Origin: Lachnospiraceae bacterium | Lineage (GTDB): Bacteria > Bacillota > Clostridia > Lachnospirales > Lachnospiraceae | Length of the DNA: 44,236 bases | Direction: 5' to 3' | Assembly (NCBI GenBank): GCA_017621075.1 | Contig: JAGATV010000036.1 | Coordinates: forward strand, 1-44,236 | Shown here: piece after piece, positions 34,494 to 44,167 of the stretch | Layout: every line of letters starts with the position of its first letter | Numbering within the stretch: position 1 is the first letter of the stretch | The notes under the pieces: generated by a model | What the model was told of the DNA's origin: nothing | The model's input: the letters and a program-made list of their open reading frames with translations, nothing else | Databases searched by the model: none | Position numbers and translations under genes: made by a program

Positions 34494-37077
34494 GATGCTT
34501 CAGAACATAGAAGCCGTGATCTTTGATCTGGACGGTTCCCTGGTGGATTCCATGTGGATGTGGAAGGCCATCGACATCGAATATCTGGGACGCTTCGGTA
34601 TTCCGCTTCCCGAAGATCTGCAGTCTAATATCGAGGGTATGAGTTTTAGTGAGACGGCCGTTTATTTTAAGGAACATTTTCCCATTCCAGACCCCATCGA
34701 GAAGATGAAGGATGACTGGAACCGGATGGCCTGGGAAAAATACGAAAAAGAAGGTCCCTTAAAGCCGGGCGTCCGGGGATTTTTAAAAAGCTGCAAGGAA
34801 AATCACATCAAGCTGGGCATTGCCACCAGCAATTCCAGACAGCTTGTGGACCATCTTGCCAAGGTCCATCATCTAAACGATTTTTTTGAATGCATCATGA
34901 CAGGCTGCGAGGTAAAGCGGGGAAAGCCCGCTCCGGATATCTATCTGGCCGTTGCCGAAAAACTTGGCGTAGATCCTGCAAGGTGCCTGGTATTTGAAGA
35001 TATCATACCCGGCATTCAGGCCGGAAAAGCGGCAGGCATGCGGGTATGTGCAGTGGAGGATGAGTATTCCGTCGCCGCCAGGGATGCCAAGGAAGCCATG
35101 GCGGATTACTATATCCGGGATTACCACGGCCTTTTTGATCGTTTTCTGCCCCTCTCAAAGGAAGATATGGAAGACAGAGAGTGGGATCAGGTGGATTTTG
35201 CCTACGTCATCGGGGATGCCTATGTGGATCATCCCTCCTTTGGGCATGCCATCATCAGCCGGGTGCTGGAATCCCACGGTTACCGGGTGGGCATCATATC
35301 CCAGCCCGACTGGAAGGATGAGAAGAGCATTACGGTATATGGCAGGCCGAGGCTCGGCTTCATAATCTCTGCCGGGAATATGGACAGCTGTGTGAACCAT
35401 TATTCCGTTTCCAGGAAAAGGCGGTCCACGGATGCTTATACCCCCGGCGGAAAGATGGGCAGACGTCCCGACCATGCTACCGCTGTTTACGGCAACCTGG
35501 TCCGCAAAGTCTACAAAGATGTGCCCATTATCATCGGCGGCATTGAAGCCAGTCTGCGCCGCCTGGCTCATTACGATTACTGGACGGACAGCTTCAAGCG
35601 TTCCGTGCTGTTGGACAGCCAGGCTGATCTGATCTCCTACGGCATGGGGGAAAGATCCATCGTGGAGATCGCTGATGCCCTAAACGCAGGCATCGCTGTG
35701 AAAGACATTACCTATATTGCCGGAACCGTCTACAAGACCAAAGATATTTCCGGCGTTTACGAGGGCATAGAGCTTCCTTCTTATGAGGAGATGAAGCAAA
35801 ATAAAGAAAGCTATGCCAGAAGCTTTGCCATCCAGTATGAAAACACCGATGCCTGCACGGGCAAACCTCTGATGGAGGGATATCCCGGCGGTGTCTATGT
35901 GGTGCAGAATCCGCCCCAGCCGCCCCTTACCATGCAGGAGATGGATGATGTATATGATCTGCCCTATATGAGGACCTATCATCCCTCTTACGAGGAACAA
36001 GGCGGTGTTCCTGCCATCCAGGAGATCAAATTCTCCCTGATCAGCAACAGAGGTTGTTTTGGCGGCTGCAGTTTCTGTGCCCTTACCTTTCATCAGGGAA
36101 GGACCGTACAGGTCAGGAGCCATGAGTCTATTTTGAAGGAAGCAAGGCTGATGACCCAGGATAAGGATTTCAAAGGATATATCCACGATGTGGGCGGTCC
36201 TACCGCCAATTTCAGGCATCCTTCCTGTGAAAAGCAGCTAAACTATGGCGTCTGCAGGCACAAGCAGTGTCTGTTTCCCAAGCCCTGCGCCAACTTGAGG
36301 GCAGATCACTCCGATTATCTGGAACTGCTCAGAAAGCTTCGGGCATTGCCGGGAGTAAAGAAGGTCTTTATCCGTTCCGGCATCCGTTTTGATTATCTTT
36401 TGGCCGATCCGGACGACACCTTTTTTAAGGAGCTGGTGGAGCACCATGTCAGCGGACAGCTGAAGGTGGCACCGGAGCACATTTCCGATGCTGTGCTAAA
36501 GAGGATGGGAAAGCCGGAAAATGCCGTCTACGAGCGCTTTGTGGCAAAATATAAGAAGCTGAACAAGGAGATGGGCAAGAATCAGTTTCTGGTGCCTTAC
36601 CTCATGTCCTCCCATCCGGGATCTACCTTAAAGGAGGCCATAGAGCTGGCGGAATATCTGCGGGATCTTGGCTATATGCCGGAACAGGTACAGGACTTTT
36701 ATCCCACACCCTCCACCTTGTCCACGGTGATGTATTACACGGGGCTTGACCCCAGGGATATGAAGCCTGTATATGTGTGCAGAAGCCCTCATGAGAAAGC
36801 TATGCAGCGGGCCCTGATCCAGTATCGCAATCCCAAGAATTATGAGCTGGTGCTGGAAGCCCTGACAACGGCGGGAAGGACGGACCTGATCGGCTTTGAC
36901 AAGAAATGCCTGATCCGTCCCAGACAGCCTGTGGGAGAAAGACCGCTTACGGTAGCACAGTCTGTAGGAGAAAAAAGGCAGGAAGGCGGCAGGAAGGTTT
37001 CGGACAAAAGACCCGAAGCCGGCCGGATGCCCGCCCGCAAAAAGAAGACCATCCGCAATATCCACAAGAAGAAATAA
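34483..37077 (+). CDS. Fusion of a HAD hydrolase and a YgiQ-type radical SAM protein
   Basis: One 864-residue frame with two parts. Residues 1 to about 220 are a HAD-superfamily phosphatase of the beta-phosphoglucomutase type: DLDGS (15-19) with nucleophile Asp15, IATSNSRQ (113-120), the Lys in KRGKPAPD (145-152) and the acidic FEDIIPG (171-177). From FLPLSKEDM (221) to the end it is a YgiQ-family radical SAM protein, including [17 protein letters not shown], and CFGGCSFC (Cys525, 529, 532) that binds the [4Fe-4S] cluster and SAM. The tail is basic. YgiQ proteins normally begin close to that [15 protein letters not shown] lies 12 bases before the ATG. Function of YgiQ is unknown. Confidence 0.88.
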   Translation: MNHEMLQNIEAVIFDLDGSLVDSMWMWKAIDIEYLGRFGIPLPEDLQSNIEGMSFSETAVYFKEHFPIPDPIEKMKDDWNRMAWEKYEKEGPLKPGVRGFLKSCKENHIKLGIATSNSRQLVDHLAKVHHLNDFFECIMTGCEVKRGKPAPDIYLAVAEKLGVDPARCLVFEDIIPGIQAGKAAGMRVCAVEDEYSVAARDAKEAMADYYIRDYHGLFDRFLPLSKEDMEDREWDQVDFAYVIGDAYVDHPSFGHAIISRVLESHGYRVGIISQPDWKDEKSITVYGRPRLGFIISAGNMDSCVNHYSVSRKRRSTDAYTPGGKMGRRPDHATAVYGNLVRKVYKDVPIIIGGIEASLRRLAHYDYWTDSFKRSVLLDSQADLISYGMGERSIVEIADALNAGIAVKDITYIAGTVYKTKDISGVYEGIELPSYEEMKQNKESYARSFAIQYENTDACTGKPLMEGYPGGVYVVQNPPQPPLTMQEMDDVYDLPYMRTYHPSYEEQGGVPAIQEIKFSLISNRGCFGGCSFCALTFHQGRTVQVRSHESILKEARLMTQDKDFKGYIHDVGGPTANFRHPSCEKQLNYGVCRHKQCLFPKPCANLRADHSDYLELLRKLRALPGVKKVFIRSGIRFDYLLADPDDTFFKELVEHHVSGQLKVAPEHISDAVLKRMGKPENAVYERFVAKYKKLNKEMGKNQFLVPYLMSSHPGSTLKEAIELAEYLRDLGYMPEQVQDFYPTPSTLSTVMYYTGLDPRDMKPVYVCRSPHEKAMQRALIQYRNPKNYELVLEALTTAGRTDLIGFDKKCLIRPRQPVGERPLTVAQSVGEKRQEGGRKVSDKRPEAGRMPARKKKTIRNIHKKK

Positions 37078-37131
37078 TCTGTGTTATAATGAGGTTGATG
37101 GGGAATTTTGAAAACAGAAAGGAAATGTGGC

Positions 37132-37905
37132 ATGAACATTATCGTTATCACAGGTGCGTCCTCCGGAATCGGTCTGGAATTTGCACTCCAAATGGACAGT
37201 TATTTTTCCAATATAGATGAATTCTGGCTGGTGGCCAGAAGCAGGGACAAAATGGAGGAATTGGCCGGGGTCTTACATCATCGGACCCGTATCTTTGCCA
37301 TGGATATCGCCAAGGAAGGACAGATAGCCAGACTGGAGGATATGCTCCGGGAGAAAAAGGCTGTAGTACGCATTCTGGTAAACTGTGCAGGCTATGGTCT
37401 CATGGGGCCCTTTGTCAAGCAGGATCCGGAGGGAGAGCTTGGCATGATCCGCTTAAACTGCGAGGCTTTGACAGCCATGACCCACAGTCTGATCCCTTAT
37501 ATGAGAAAGGGAAGCCGTATCATCCAGCTTGCTTCCAGTGCGGCGTTCCTGCCCCAGCCTGACTTTGCGGTATATGCCGCCACCAAATCATATGTGCTCA
37601 GCTTTTCCAGGGCGTTGGGAGAGGAACTTAAGCAACAGAAGATCTATGTGACCAGCGTCTGCCCGGGCCCGGTGGATACCTCTTTCTTTGATATCGCAGA
37701 ACGCACAGGGACCACTCTGAAGATCAAAAAATATACCATGGTGTCCCCTGAGAGGGTAGTGGCACAGGCATTGAGAGATTCCTACCACAAGAGACCTCTG
37801 TCCGTATGCAGTCTTCCCATCCAAAGTTTCCGGGCAGCCTGCAAGTTCTGCCCGCACGGACTGATCCTGGATGTCATGGGCATTTTAAAGAAATTACATT
37901 TTTGA
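37132..37905 (+). CDS. Short-chain dehydrogenase/reductase
   Basis: A 257-residue SDR oxidoreductase with an NAD(P)-binding Rossmann fold. The cofactor motif is TGASSGIG (7-14), NCAGYG is at 84-89, and the catalytic set is Ser135/136, Tyr148 and Lys152 (YAATK). PGPVDTSFF follows. The C-terminal part continues with a hydrophobic region, similar to the DltE/YqjQ-like class. The substrate is not readable. AAAGGAAA precedes the ATG at 37132. An extended -10 element (TGTTATAAT, 37082-37090) just upstream may serve as a promoter, though the -35 is poor. Confidence 0.9.
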   Translation: MNIIVITGASSGIGLEFALQMDSYFSNIDEFWLVARSRDKMEELAGVLHHRTRIFAMDIAKEGQIARLEDMLREKKAVVRILVNCAGYGLMGPFVKQDPEGELGMIRLNCEALTAMTHSLIPYMRKGSRIIQLASSAAFLPQPDFAVYAATKSYVLSFSRALGEELKQQKIYVTSVCPGPVDTSFFDIAERTGTTLKIKKYTMVSPERVVAQALRDSYHKRPLSVCSLPIQSFRAACKFCPHGLILDVMGILKKLHF

Positions 37906-37931
37906 TCTGATTTACAAAAGGAGCAACCGGC

Positions 37932-38516
37932 ATGAAATTTACAAGGATCTTTTCGGGGGAAAACTTTCGGGGCACCAGGGATTATTTAAGGACCCAGCGG
38001 AAATATGAGATTTTCCGAACTCTGCTTTATTTTGCCATTTCAGCAAGCATCTTCATCGGCGGTTATGTGTCCACCAAAAGCCGCATGAATCTGTTGACCA
38101 TCGTTGCGGTACTGGGCTGTCTGCCAGCCTGCAAGAGCGCAGTGGAAATGATCATGTTCCTCAAGTTCAAAGGCTGTTCTAAAGGGAATGCAGATTTGAT
38201 CGCAAGCCATACAGAAGGTCTTACCGGGCTTTATGACATGATCTTTACTTCATATGAGAAAAATTTCAATGTGGCCCACATCACCGTAAAAGGAAATACC
38301 CTCTGCGGTTTCACAGAAGATGAGAGCTTTGACGAACAGGCTTTTTACAAACATCTGGACGGCATCCTGAAGTTGGAGAACTACAGGGATACCTCCATCA
38401 AGATTTTCAAAGATATCAGAAAATACACGGAGCGTCTGGACCAGTTAAGAAGCCTGGAGGCAGACGAAACCCATACAGAAGGAATCGCTGCCACTCTAAA
38501 GAGCGTGGTATTGTGA
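37932..38516 (+). CDS. Membrane protein of unknown function
   Basis: A 194-residue protein with two hydrophobic segments near residues 29-47 and 52-75 (YFAISASIFIGGY and LLTIVAVLGCLPACKSAVEM). A soluble C-terminal domain starts around residue 90 and contains the pattern GLYDMIFTSYEKNFNVAHI and CGFTEDESFDEQAFYKHL. I do not recognise a family, though similar proteins appear as hypothetical in Lachnospiraceae. AAAGGAGC precedes the ATG. It follows the SDR gene by 26 bases, and the next gene follows it by 34, so it sits inside a run of same-strand genes. Confidence 0.7.
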   Translation: MKFTRIFSGENFRGTRDYLRTQRKYEIFRTLLYFAISASIFIGGYVSTKSRMNLLTIVAVLGCLPACKSAVEMIMFLKFKGCSKGNADLIASHTEGLTGLYDMIFTSYEKNFNVAHITVKGNTLCGFTEDESFDEQAFYKHLDGILKLENYRDTSIKIFKDIRKYTERLDQLRSLEADETHTEGIAATLKSVVL

Positions 38517-38550
38517 TCCCGCCCAATATTTTGATCCGAGGGGAAATTAC

Positions 38551-39597
38551 ATGCAGTCAGTAACAATCGGCAAAAATCAGGCCGGACAGCGGCTGGACAA
38601 ATTCTTACATAAATATCTGCCGGAAGCGGGAAGCAGCTTCTTATACAAAATGCTGCGCAAAAAGAACATTACTTTAAACGGCAAAAAGGCTGAAGGGAAA
38701 GAAATCCTGGCAGAGGGAGATGTGGTGCAGAGTTTCTTTTCCGACGAGACTTTTGCCAGATTTGTCGGACAAGAGATGCAGACAGTACAAAGCACACCCT
38801 CCGGATATCACAATGCTTATCAAAAGTTAAAAGATATCACCGTAATTTATGAAGATGAAGATATCCTGATCCTGAACAAGCCCGCAGGGCTCCTTACCCA
38901 GAAAGCAAAAGATGAGGATCTGTCCTTAAATGAATGGCTGATCGGGTATCTTCTGGCAGCCGGAAGCATTTCCAAGGAGGAGTTGAAAACCTTCCGTCCT
39001 TCTGTCTGCAACCGTCTGGACCGCAATACCAGCGGTCTGGTGCTTTGCGGCAAGAGCCTGAAAGGCTCCCAGTATCTGGGCCGTATCATCAAAAGACACA
39101 GCCTGCGCAAATTTTATTACACGATCTGCGTAGGGCTGATCGAGAAAGAGAGTCTGTTAGAAGGGTATCTGCAAAAAGATTCAAAGGCCAATAAAGTAAC
39201 GGTCTGTAAAGAGATGACGGACAAAGAAAACCGAACAAATGCTTCCCATCCCGACTATATCCGCACCGCATTGACTCCTTTAGCCTTTGGAGAAGGGTAC
39301 ACTCTTTTGGGCGTGGAGCTTTTTACCGGCAAGACCCACCAGATCAGGGCGCACCTGCAAAGCATCGGGCATCCCATCATCGGGGACCGGAAATACGGCT
39401 TTCCCAAGGAAAACGCTTTCTTTGAAAGAGAGTTTGGCTTAAGGCATCAACTGCTCCATGCCCATCATATCATTTTGCCCGAAGAGACCGATCCGGATGG
39501 TACAGGGGCCTTTCTGGCAGCAAGGAGGATCACGGCGCCATGTCCGGGACAATTTATAAAGATCGCCAAGGCGCTGGGCTTTGAAGAACTGCTTTAA
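38551..39597 (+). CDS. RluA-family pseudouridine synthase with S4 domain (RluC/RluD-like)
   Basis: A 348-residue 23S rRNA or tRNA pseudouridine synthase. An S4 RNA-binding domain covers about residues 12-60 (GQRLDKFLHKYLP). The catalytic core has DEDILILNKPAGLLTQ (102-117), NRLDRNTSGLVL with the nucleophile Asp157, and the later GKTHQIRAHLQSIGHPIIGD. In the usual HRLDR motif the first residue is Asn here, as in several RluC-like proteins. GAGGGGA precedes the ATG. The target uridine is not readable. Confidence 0.92.
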   Translation: MQSVTIGKNQAGQRLDKFLHKYLPEAGSSFLYKMLRKKNITLNGKKAEGKEILAEGDVVQSFFSDETFARFVGQEMQTVQSTPSGYHNAYQKLKDITVIYEDEDILILNKPAGLLTQKAKDEDLSLNEWLIGYLLAAGSISKEELKTFRPSVCNRLDRNTSGLVLCGKSLKGSQYLGRIIKRHSLRKFYYTICVGLIEKESLLEGYLQKDSKANKVTVCKEMTDKENRTNASHPDYIRTALTPLAFGEGYTLLGVELFTGKTHQIRAHLQSIGHPIIGDRKYGFPKENAFFEREFGLRHQLLHAHHIILPEETDPDGTGAFLAARRITAPCPGQFIKIAKALGFEELL

Positions 39598-39621
39598 AAT
39601 ACAGAACGAGGTAACATACAC

Positions 39622-40158
39622 ATGGCCACCTGGAAATCAAGAGGACTCCGTGGTTCCACCCTGGAGGACATGATCAATCGGACAAATGAAAAATATGCGG
39701 AAAACGGACTTGCCCTGGTGCAGAAGATCCCTACCCCCATCACCCCTATCAAAATGGACAAGGAAAACCGCCAGATCACCCTTGCCTACTTTGAACAGAA
39801 GAGTACCGTAGACTATATCGGTGCCGTACAAGGCATTCCCATATGTTTCGATGCCAAAGAATGTGCAGTGGACACCTTTTCCCTGCAGAATATCCACGAG
39901 CATCAGGTGGAGTTCATGGGCCGGTTTGAAGCCCAGGGGGGTGTGGCCTTTTTTCTGATCTATTACACCCACAAGGACATCCTGTATTATCTGCCCTTTG
40001 AAATCTTTAAATTTTTCTGGGATCGGGCAAAGGAGGGCGGCAGAAAAAGTTTCCGTTACGAAGAGCTGAACCCGGAGTATATCCTGCCCAAAAAACACGG
40101 GATACTGGTTCCCTATCTGGATATCCTGCAAAAAGACCTGTATGACAGGGAAACCTGA
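39622..40158 (+). CDS. recU: Holliday junction resolvase RecU
   Basis: A 178-residue dimeric nuclease that resolves recombination junctions made with RuvAB. RecU signatures are visible: RGLRGSTLEDMINRTNEKY near the start, VQKIPTPITPI (33-43), and the catalytic core STVDYIGAVQGIPICFDAKE with Asp64, Asp77 and Lys79. LYYLPFEIFKFFWDRA follows. It is slightly shorter than Bacillus RecU at both ends. In Bacillus recU lies beside a penicillin-binding gene, whereas here it is between rRNA modification and histidine genes. CGAGG precedes the ATG. Confidence 0.93.
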   Translation: MATWKSRGLRGSTLEDMINRTNEKYAENGLALVQKIPTPITPIKMDKENRQITLAYFEQKSTVDYIGAVQGIPICFDAKECAVDTFSLQNIHEHQVEFMGRFEAQGGVAFFLIYYTHKDILYYLPFEIFKFFWDRAKEGGRKSFRYEELNPEYILPKKHGILVPYLDILQKDLYDRET

Positions 40159-40201
40159 GGAAAAAGAAATCCCTCTGTGGCCAATTTCCGTAGAATACGA
40201 C

Positions 40202-40230
40202 TTGACAGAACCGGCAAGTTTCGTTATACT
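40202..40230 (+). promoter_or_regulatory. Promoter of the his operon
   Basis: Perfect TTGACA (40202-40207), a 17-base spacer and TATACT (40225-40230). Transcription would begin near 40237, about 93 bases before hisZ. Confidence 0.85.
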
Positions 40231-40246
40231 ACATAAAAAGTTTATT

Positions 40247-40264
40247 GTGCTACCATGGTAGCAC
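40247..40264. promoter_or_regulatory. 18-bp perfect palindrome, candidate operator of the his operon
   Basis: GTGCTACCATGGTAGCAC reads the same on both strands and begins about ten bases downstream of the expected transcription start. Its position suits a repressor that blocks the start of transcription. A TrpR-superfamily repressor (HisR/YerC) has been described for his genes in Firmicutes, and its dimer could bind such a site. It has no loop and no T run, so it is not a terminator. The regulator is inferred, not seen in the window. Confidence 0.6.
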
Positions 40265-40329
40265 GTTAATGCGATAAAGTAAAAGGATTGGTAAAATCGC
40301 CATCCAACCAACAATCGGAAAGAGGATCT

Positions 40330-41508
40330 ATGAGCAAACAATTATTACATACCCCGGAGGGAGTCCGGGACATTTACGGCAAAGAATATGCTAGAAAACT
40401 GTGGGTGGAGAACAGATTACAGGAAACCATCGCAGGCTACGGATTTGAAGATATCCAGACACCCACATTTGAGTATTTTGATGTCTTTTCCAAGGAGATC
40501 GGTACCACCCCCAGCAAAGAACTGTACAAGTTTTTTGACAAAGAAGGGAACACCTTAGTCCTTCGGCCGGATTTTACCCCCTCTATCGCCCGCTGTGCAG
40601 CAAAATATTTTATGGAGGAGCAGGTGCACATCCGTTTCAGCTATGTGGGCAATACCTTTACCAATACCTCCAATCTGCAGGGCAAACTTAAGGAAGTGAC
40701 CCAGACAGGTGCCGAACTGATCGGCGATCCTTCCGTGGAAGCGGATGCGGAAATGATCAGCCTGGTGATCGAATCTTTGAAAAATGCAGGGCTCGGCAGA
40801 TTCCAGGTAAGCATCGGCCATATAGAATATTTCAAGGGGTTGTGCGAGGAAGCGGGACTGGACGAGGAGACAGTGCTTGATCTGAGAGCCTGCATCTCCG
40901 GCAAGAACTATTTTGCCACACAGGAGCTTTTAAATGAGCGCAATGTAGCAGAACCTTACAGGAGTATTCTGTTAAAAGTGGCCGATATGTTCGGGGATAT
41001 GACCTCCCTAAGTGAGGCCAAGGCTCTGGTAAAGAATGAGCGTTCCATCCATGCCATCGAGCGCCTGGAAAAGCTGTATGAGCTTTTGGGACTGTACGGT
41101 GTAAAAGAATATGTTTCCTTTGACCTTGGTATGCTGAGCAAATATAATTATTATACCGGTGTGATCTTCAAGGCATACACCTATGGTGTGGGAGATGCCG
41201 TGGTAAAGGGCGGACGATATGACAATCTGCTCCACCAGTTTGGCAAGGATGCGCCGGCTATCGGGTTTGTGATCGTGGTGGATGACATCTTAGAGGCGCT
41301 TTCCAGACAGAAAGCACAGATCGCACTGCCCAAGAGTGCCGCCGTACTTTCTTACGATCCGTCTGACAGCAGCGATTATGCCGCCAAGCTGAAAGAAGCA
41401 CAAGCACTCCGGGCAAAAGGGCAGGCAGCCATCCTGACCCCCGGACGGCAAACGCCGCAGGGTAATTCCAATCCCAAAAGGGCAGTAACGGAGGAAAACA
41501 ATGAGTGA
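40330..41508 (+). CDS. hisZ: ATP phosphoribosyltransferase regulatory subunit
   Basis: A 392-residue HisRS-like protein without tRNA charging activity, required as partner by the short HisG in the first step of histidine synthesis. It has the class II fold seen in THEGVRDI-like TPEGVRDIYG, FEYFDVFSKE, LVLRPDFTPSIAR (motif 2) and the late KGGRYDNLL-GFV segment. The C-terminal anticodon-binding domain is reduced to a short tail, which distinguishes it from a real histidyl-tRNA synthetase. The start at 40330 follows AGAGG; the longer frame would start before the ribosome site. It overlaps hisG by eight bases. Confidence 0.93.
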   Translation: MSKQLLHTPEGVRDIYGKEYARKLWVENRLQETIAGYGFEDIQTPTFEYFDVFSKEIGTTPSKELYKFFDKEGNTLVLRPDFTPSIARCAAKYFMEEQVHIRFSYVGNTFTNTSNLQGKLKEVTQTGAELIGDPSVEADAEMISLVIESLKNAGLGRFQVSIGHIEYFKGLCEEAGLDEETVLDLRACISGKNYFATQELLNERNVAEPYRSILLKVADMFGDMTSLSEAKALVKNERSIHAIERLEKLYELLGLYGVKEYVSFDLGMLSKYNYYTGVIFKAYTYGVGDAVVKGGRYDNLLHQFGKDAPAIGFVIVVDDILEALSRQKAQIALPKSAAVLSYDPSDSSDYAAKLKEAQALRAKGQAAILTPGRQTPQGNSNPKRAVTEENNE

Positions 41509-42157
41509 AGACAGATACTTGACATTTGCTCTGGGCAAGGGGCGTCTGGCCAACAAGACCCTGGAGCTTTTTGAACAGATCGGTATTACCTGTGAGGAAA
41601 TGAAAGATAAGAATTCCCGCAAGCTGATCTTTGTAAACGAAGAATTGAAACTTCGGTTCTTTCTGGCCAAGGGACCGGATGTTCCCACATATGTGGAATA
41701 CGGCGCCGCAGATATCGGGATCGTGGGCCGCGATACGATCTTAGAGGAAAACCGGGATGTCTATGAGGTGCTGGATTTGGGCTTCGGCAAGTGCCGTATG
41801 TGCGTCTGCGGACCCGAGTCCGCAAGGGAACTGTTAAAACACCATGAGCGCATCCGGGTAGCCAGCAAATACCCCAATATCGCCAAAGAATACTTTTACA
41901 ACAAGAAGCATCAGACCGTGGATATCATCAAACTGAACGGCTCCGTGGAGTTGGGCCCTCTGGTGGAGCTTACCGACGTGATCGTGGATATCGTGGAAAC
42001 AGGCTCCACCCTTCGGGAAAACGGACTGGAGGTTTTAGAAGAAGTATGTCCCCTGTCCGCCAGGATGATTGTCAATCCCGTGAGCATGCAGATGGAGACA
42101 GCCCGCATCAAAAAGCTGGTGACACAGCTGAGAGAAAAATGCCAGTCTAAAAGCTGA
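41501..42157 (+). CDS. hisG: ATP phosphoribosyltransferase catalytic subunit, short form
   Basis: A 218-residue enzyme condensing ATP with phosphoribosyl pyrophosphate to phosphoribosyl-ATP, the first histidine step. It has LTFALGKGRLANKTLELF at the start, EYGAADIGIVGRD and DIVETGSTLRENGLEVLEE, which includes the PRPP-binding loop. It lacks the C-terminal regulatory domain of the long HisG type, which fits its need for the HisZ encoded immediately upstream. Feedback control by histidine is therefore expected through the HisZ complex. Confidence 0.97.
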   Translation: MSEDRYLTFALGKGRLANKTLELFEQIGITCEEMKDKNSRKLIFVNEELKLRFFLAKGPDVPTYVEYGAADIGIVGRDTILEENRDVYEVLDLGFGKCRMCVCGPESARELLKHHERIRVASKYPNIAKEYFYNKKHQTVDIIKLNGSVELGPLVELTDVIVDIVETGSTLRENGLEVLEEVCPLSARMIVNPVSMQMETARIKKLVTQLREKCQSKS

Positions 42158-42219
42158 TGTCTGTTGTCAGCAAAGTTTTGTTCCACAATATTTTATATCT
42201 TAAGAAAGGCGGCACAGCC

Positions 42220-43515
42220 ATGAGAATCGTAACATTGACCAAAGAAACCAAGCAGAGCATCTTGGATGACCTGTTAAAGAGAAGCCCCAACAATTATACC
42301 CAGTATGAGTCCACAGTAAATGAGATCATCGAAAACGTAAGGTCCAACAAGGATGCAGCCATCTTCGACTATACCCTGAAATTTGACAGATTTGCCCTGA
42401 ATGCGGAAAATATCAGGGTGACAAGAGCTGAGATCGATGAAGCATACCGTCTGTTGGACCAGGAACTGATCGAAGTGATCAGACAGTCTGCCGAAAATAT
42501 CCGCACCTTCCACACAAAGCAGCTTCGCAACAGCTGGTTCGACTCCAAAGAGGACGGAACCATCTTAGGGATGAAGATCACCCCCATTGCCAAAGCGGGT
42601 GTATATGTGCCCGGCGGCAAGGCAGCTTATCCCTCCAGCGTGCTGATGAACGTCATTCCCGCAAAAGTAGCGGGAGTTGGCCAGATCATCATGACCACTC
42701 CTCCCGGAACGGACGGCAGGGTCAATCCCGGCACTCTGGTGGCAGCGGATATCGCCGGTGTGGACACCATTTATAAAGTGGGCGGTGCACAGGCGATTGC
42801 TGCCATGGCATTCGGCACAGAATCCATTCCCAAGGTGGATAAGATCACCGGTCCAGGGAATATCTTCGTAGCACTTGCCAAGAAAGCAGTCTACGGGTAT
42901 GTGAGCATCGACTCTATCGCAGGTCCCAGTGAGATCCTGGTACTGGCTGACGAGACTGCAAATCCCCGCTATGTGGCGGCAGATCTCTTGTCTCAGGCAG
43001 AGCATGATGAGCTTGCCAGCGCCATCCTGGTAACCACCTCCAAAGGATTGGCAGAACAGGTTTCCAGGGAAGTGGATGGCTTTGTAAAGGAATTGTCCCG
43101 GTCCCAGATCATACAGAAGTCTCTGGACAATTACGGCTATATCCTGTTGGCTGAGAATATGGCAGATGCCATTGACGCCGCCAACGCCATTGCTTCCGAG
43201 CACCTTGAGATCCTCACAAAGAATCCTTTTGACACCATGACCCGCATCCGCAATGCAGGTGCCATCTTCTTAGGTGAGTATGCTTCCGAGCCCCTTGGCG
43301 ACTATTTTGCAGGTCCCAACCACATCCTGCCCACCAACGGGACAGCCAAGTTCTTCTCCCCGGTAAATGTGGATGACTTCATCAAAAAGACCAGTATCAT
43401 TTCCTACTCCAGGGAGGCTTTGGAAAAGGTACATGAAAATATCGAGCGCTTTGCAAAGAGCGAAGGCTTGACCGCACATGCAAACAGTATTAAAGTAAGA
43501 TTCGAGGACCAATGA
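42220..43515 (+). CDS. hisD: Histidinol dehydrogenase
   Basis: A 431-residue NAD+-dependent, zinc enzyme that oxidises histidinol to histidine in two steps. Recognisable are YVPGGKAAYPSSVLMNVIPAKVAGV, VGGAQAIAAMAFGT, ITGPGNIFVALAKK, GPSEILVLAD, and the zinc/active-site stretches DLLSQAEHDE and AGPNHILPT. The length is typical. The start at 42220 follows AAAGGCGG; the frame open from 42157 has no ribosome site there. It lies 62 bases after hisG. Confidence 0.97.
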   Translation: MRIVTLTKETKQSILDDLLKRSPNNYTQYESTVNEIIENVRSNKDAAIFDYTLKFDRFALNAENIRVTRAEIDEAYRLLDQELIEVIRQSAENIRTFHTKQLRNSWFDSKEDGTILGMKITPIAKAGVYVPGGKAAYPSSVLMNVIPAKVAGVGQIIMTTPPGTDGRVNPGTLVAADIAGVDTIYKVGGAQAIAAMAFGTESIPKVDKITGPGNIFVALAKKAVYGYVSIDSIAGPSEILVLADETANPRYVAADLLSQAEHDELASAILVTTSKGLAEQVSREVDGFVKELSRSQIIQKSLDNYGYILLAENMADAIDAANAIASEHLEILTKNPFDTMTRIRNAGAIFLGEYASEPLGDYFAGPNHILPTNGTAKFFSPVNVDDFIKKTSIISYSREALEKVHENIERFAKSEGLTAHANSIKVRFEDQ

Positions 43516-43558
43516 TCAAAAGCATCAAAACATCAGAAAGCAGATAAGGAGATTTTTC

Positions 43559-44155
43559 ATGGCAGATAGGGAACGCATTGCGACTGTAAGCCGCAAGACA
43601 AAAGAAACAGATATTCATATGACCTTGAATCTGGACGGCACCGGAAAGGGAGAGATTTCTACAGGGATCGGTTTTTTTGACCATATGCTGGAGGGCTTTG
43701 CCAAGCACGGCTTTTTTGACCTGGACTGCACCATAAAGGGCGATCTTTCGGTGGACGGACACCATACTGTGGAGGATGCCGGGATCGTACTGGGAAACGC
43801 TATCCGGGAAGCAGTGGGAGACAAGAAAGGCATCAATCGTTACGGCTATTTCATCCTGCCCATGGACGACGCTCTGGCTCTGTGTGCCGTAGATCTGTGT
43901 GGCCGGCCTTACCTTGATTTTACATGTGAATTTGATGTTCCCATGGTAGGAGACCTGGATACCCAGTTAGTAAAGGAATTTTTCTACGCAGTGTCCTACA
44001 GCGCTGCCATGAACTTACATATCAGGATGCTTGCAGGCAATAATGCACACCACATGATTGAAGCAGTGTTCAAAGCATTTGCCAAGGCCCTGGACCAGGC
44101 AGTAAGCCGTGATCCCCGCATCAAGGACGTACTCAGCACCAAAGGAAGCCTGTAG
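43559..44155 (+). CDS. hisB: Imidazoleglycerol-phosphate dehydratase
   Basis: A 198-residue manganese enzyme of the sixth histidine step, dehydrating imidazoleglycerol phosphate to imidazoleacetol phosphate. Both metal-binding repeats are seen: DGHHTVEDAGIVLG and AHHMIEAVFKAFAKAL, plus STGIGFFDHMLEGFAKHG. It is the single-domain type, so the histidinol-phosphatase activity of the enterobacterial fusion must be elsewhere. AAGGAG precedes the ATG. The next gene starts 12 bases after its stop. Confidence 0.97.
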   Translation: MADRERIATVSRKTKETDIHMTLNLDGTGKGEISTGIGFFDHMLEGFAKHGFFDLDCTIKGDLSVDGHHTVEDAGIVLGNAIREAVGDKKGINRYGYFILPMDDALALCAVDLCGRPYLDFTCEFDVPMVGDLDTQLVKEFFYAVSYSAAMNLHIRMLAGNNAHHMIEAVFKAFAKALDQAVSRDPRIKDVLSTKGSL

Positions 44156-44167
44156 GAGGATACCATA

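Noticed and set aside
40231-40329. T-box riboswitch before the his operon
   Set aside because: The leader is only about 93 bases, and no T-box sequence or following terminator was found.
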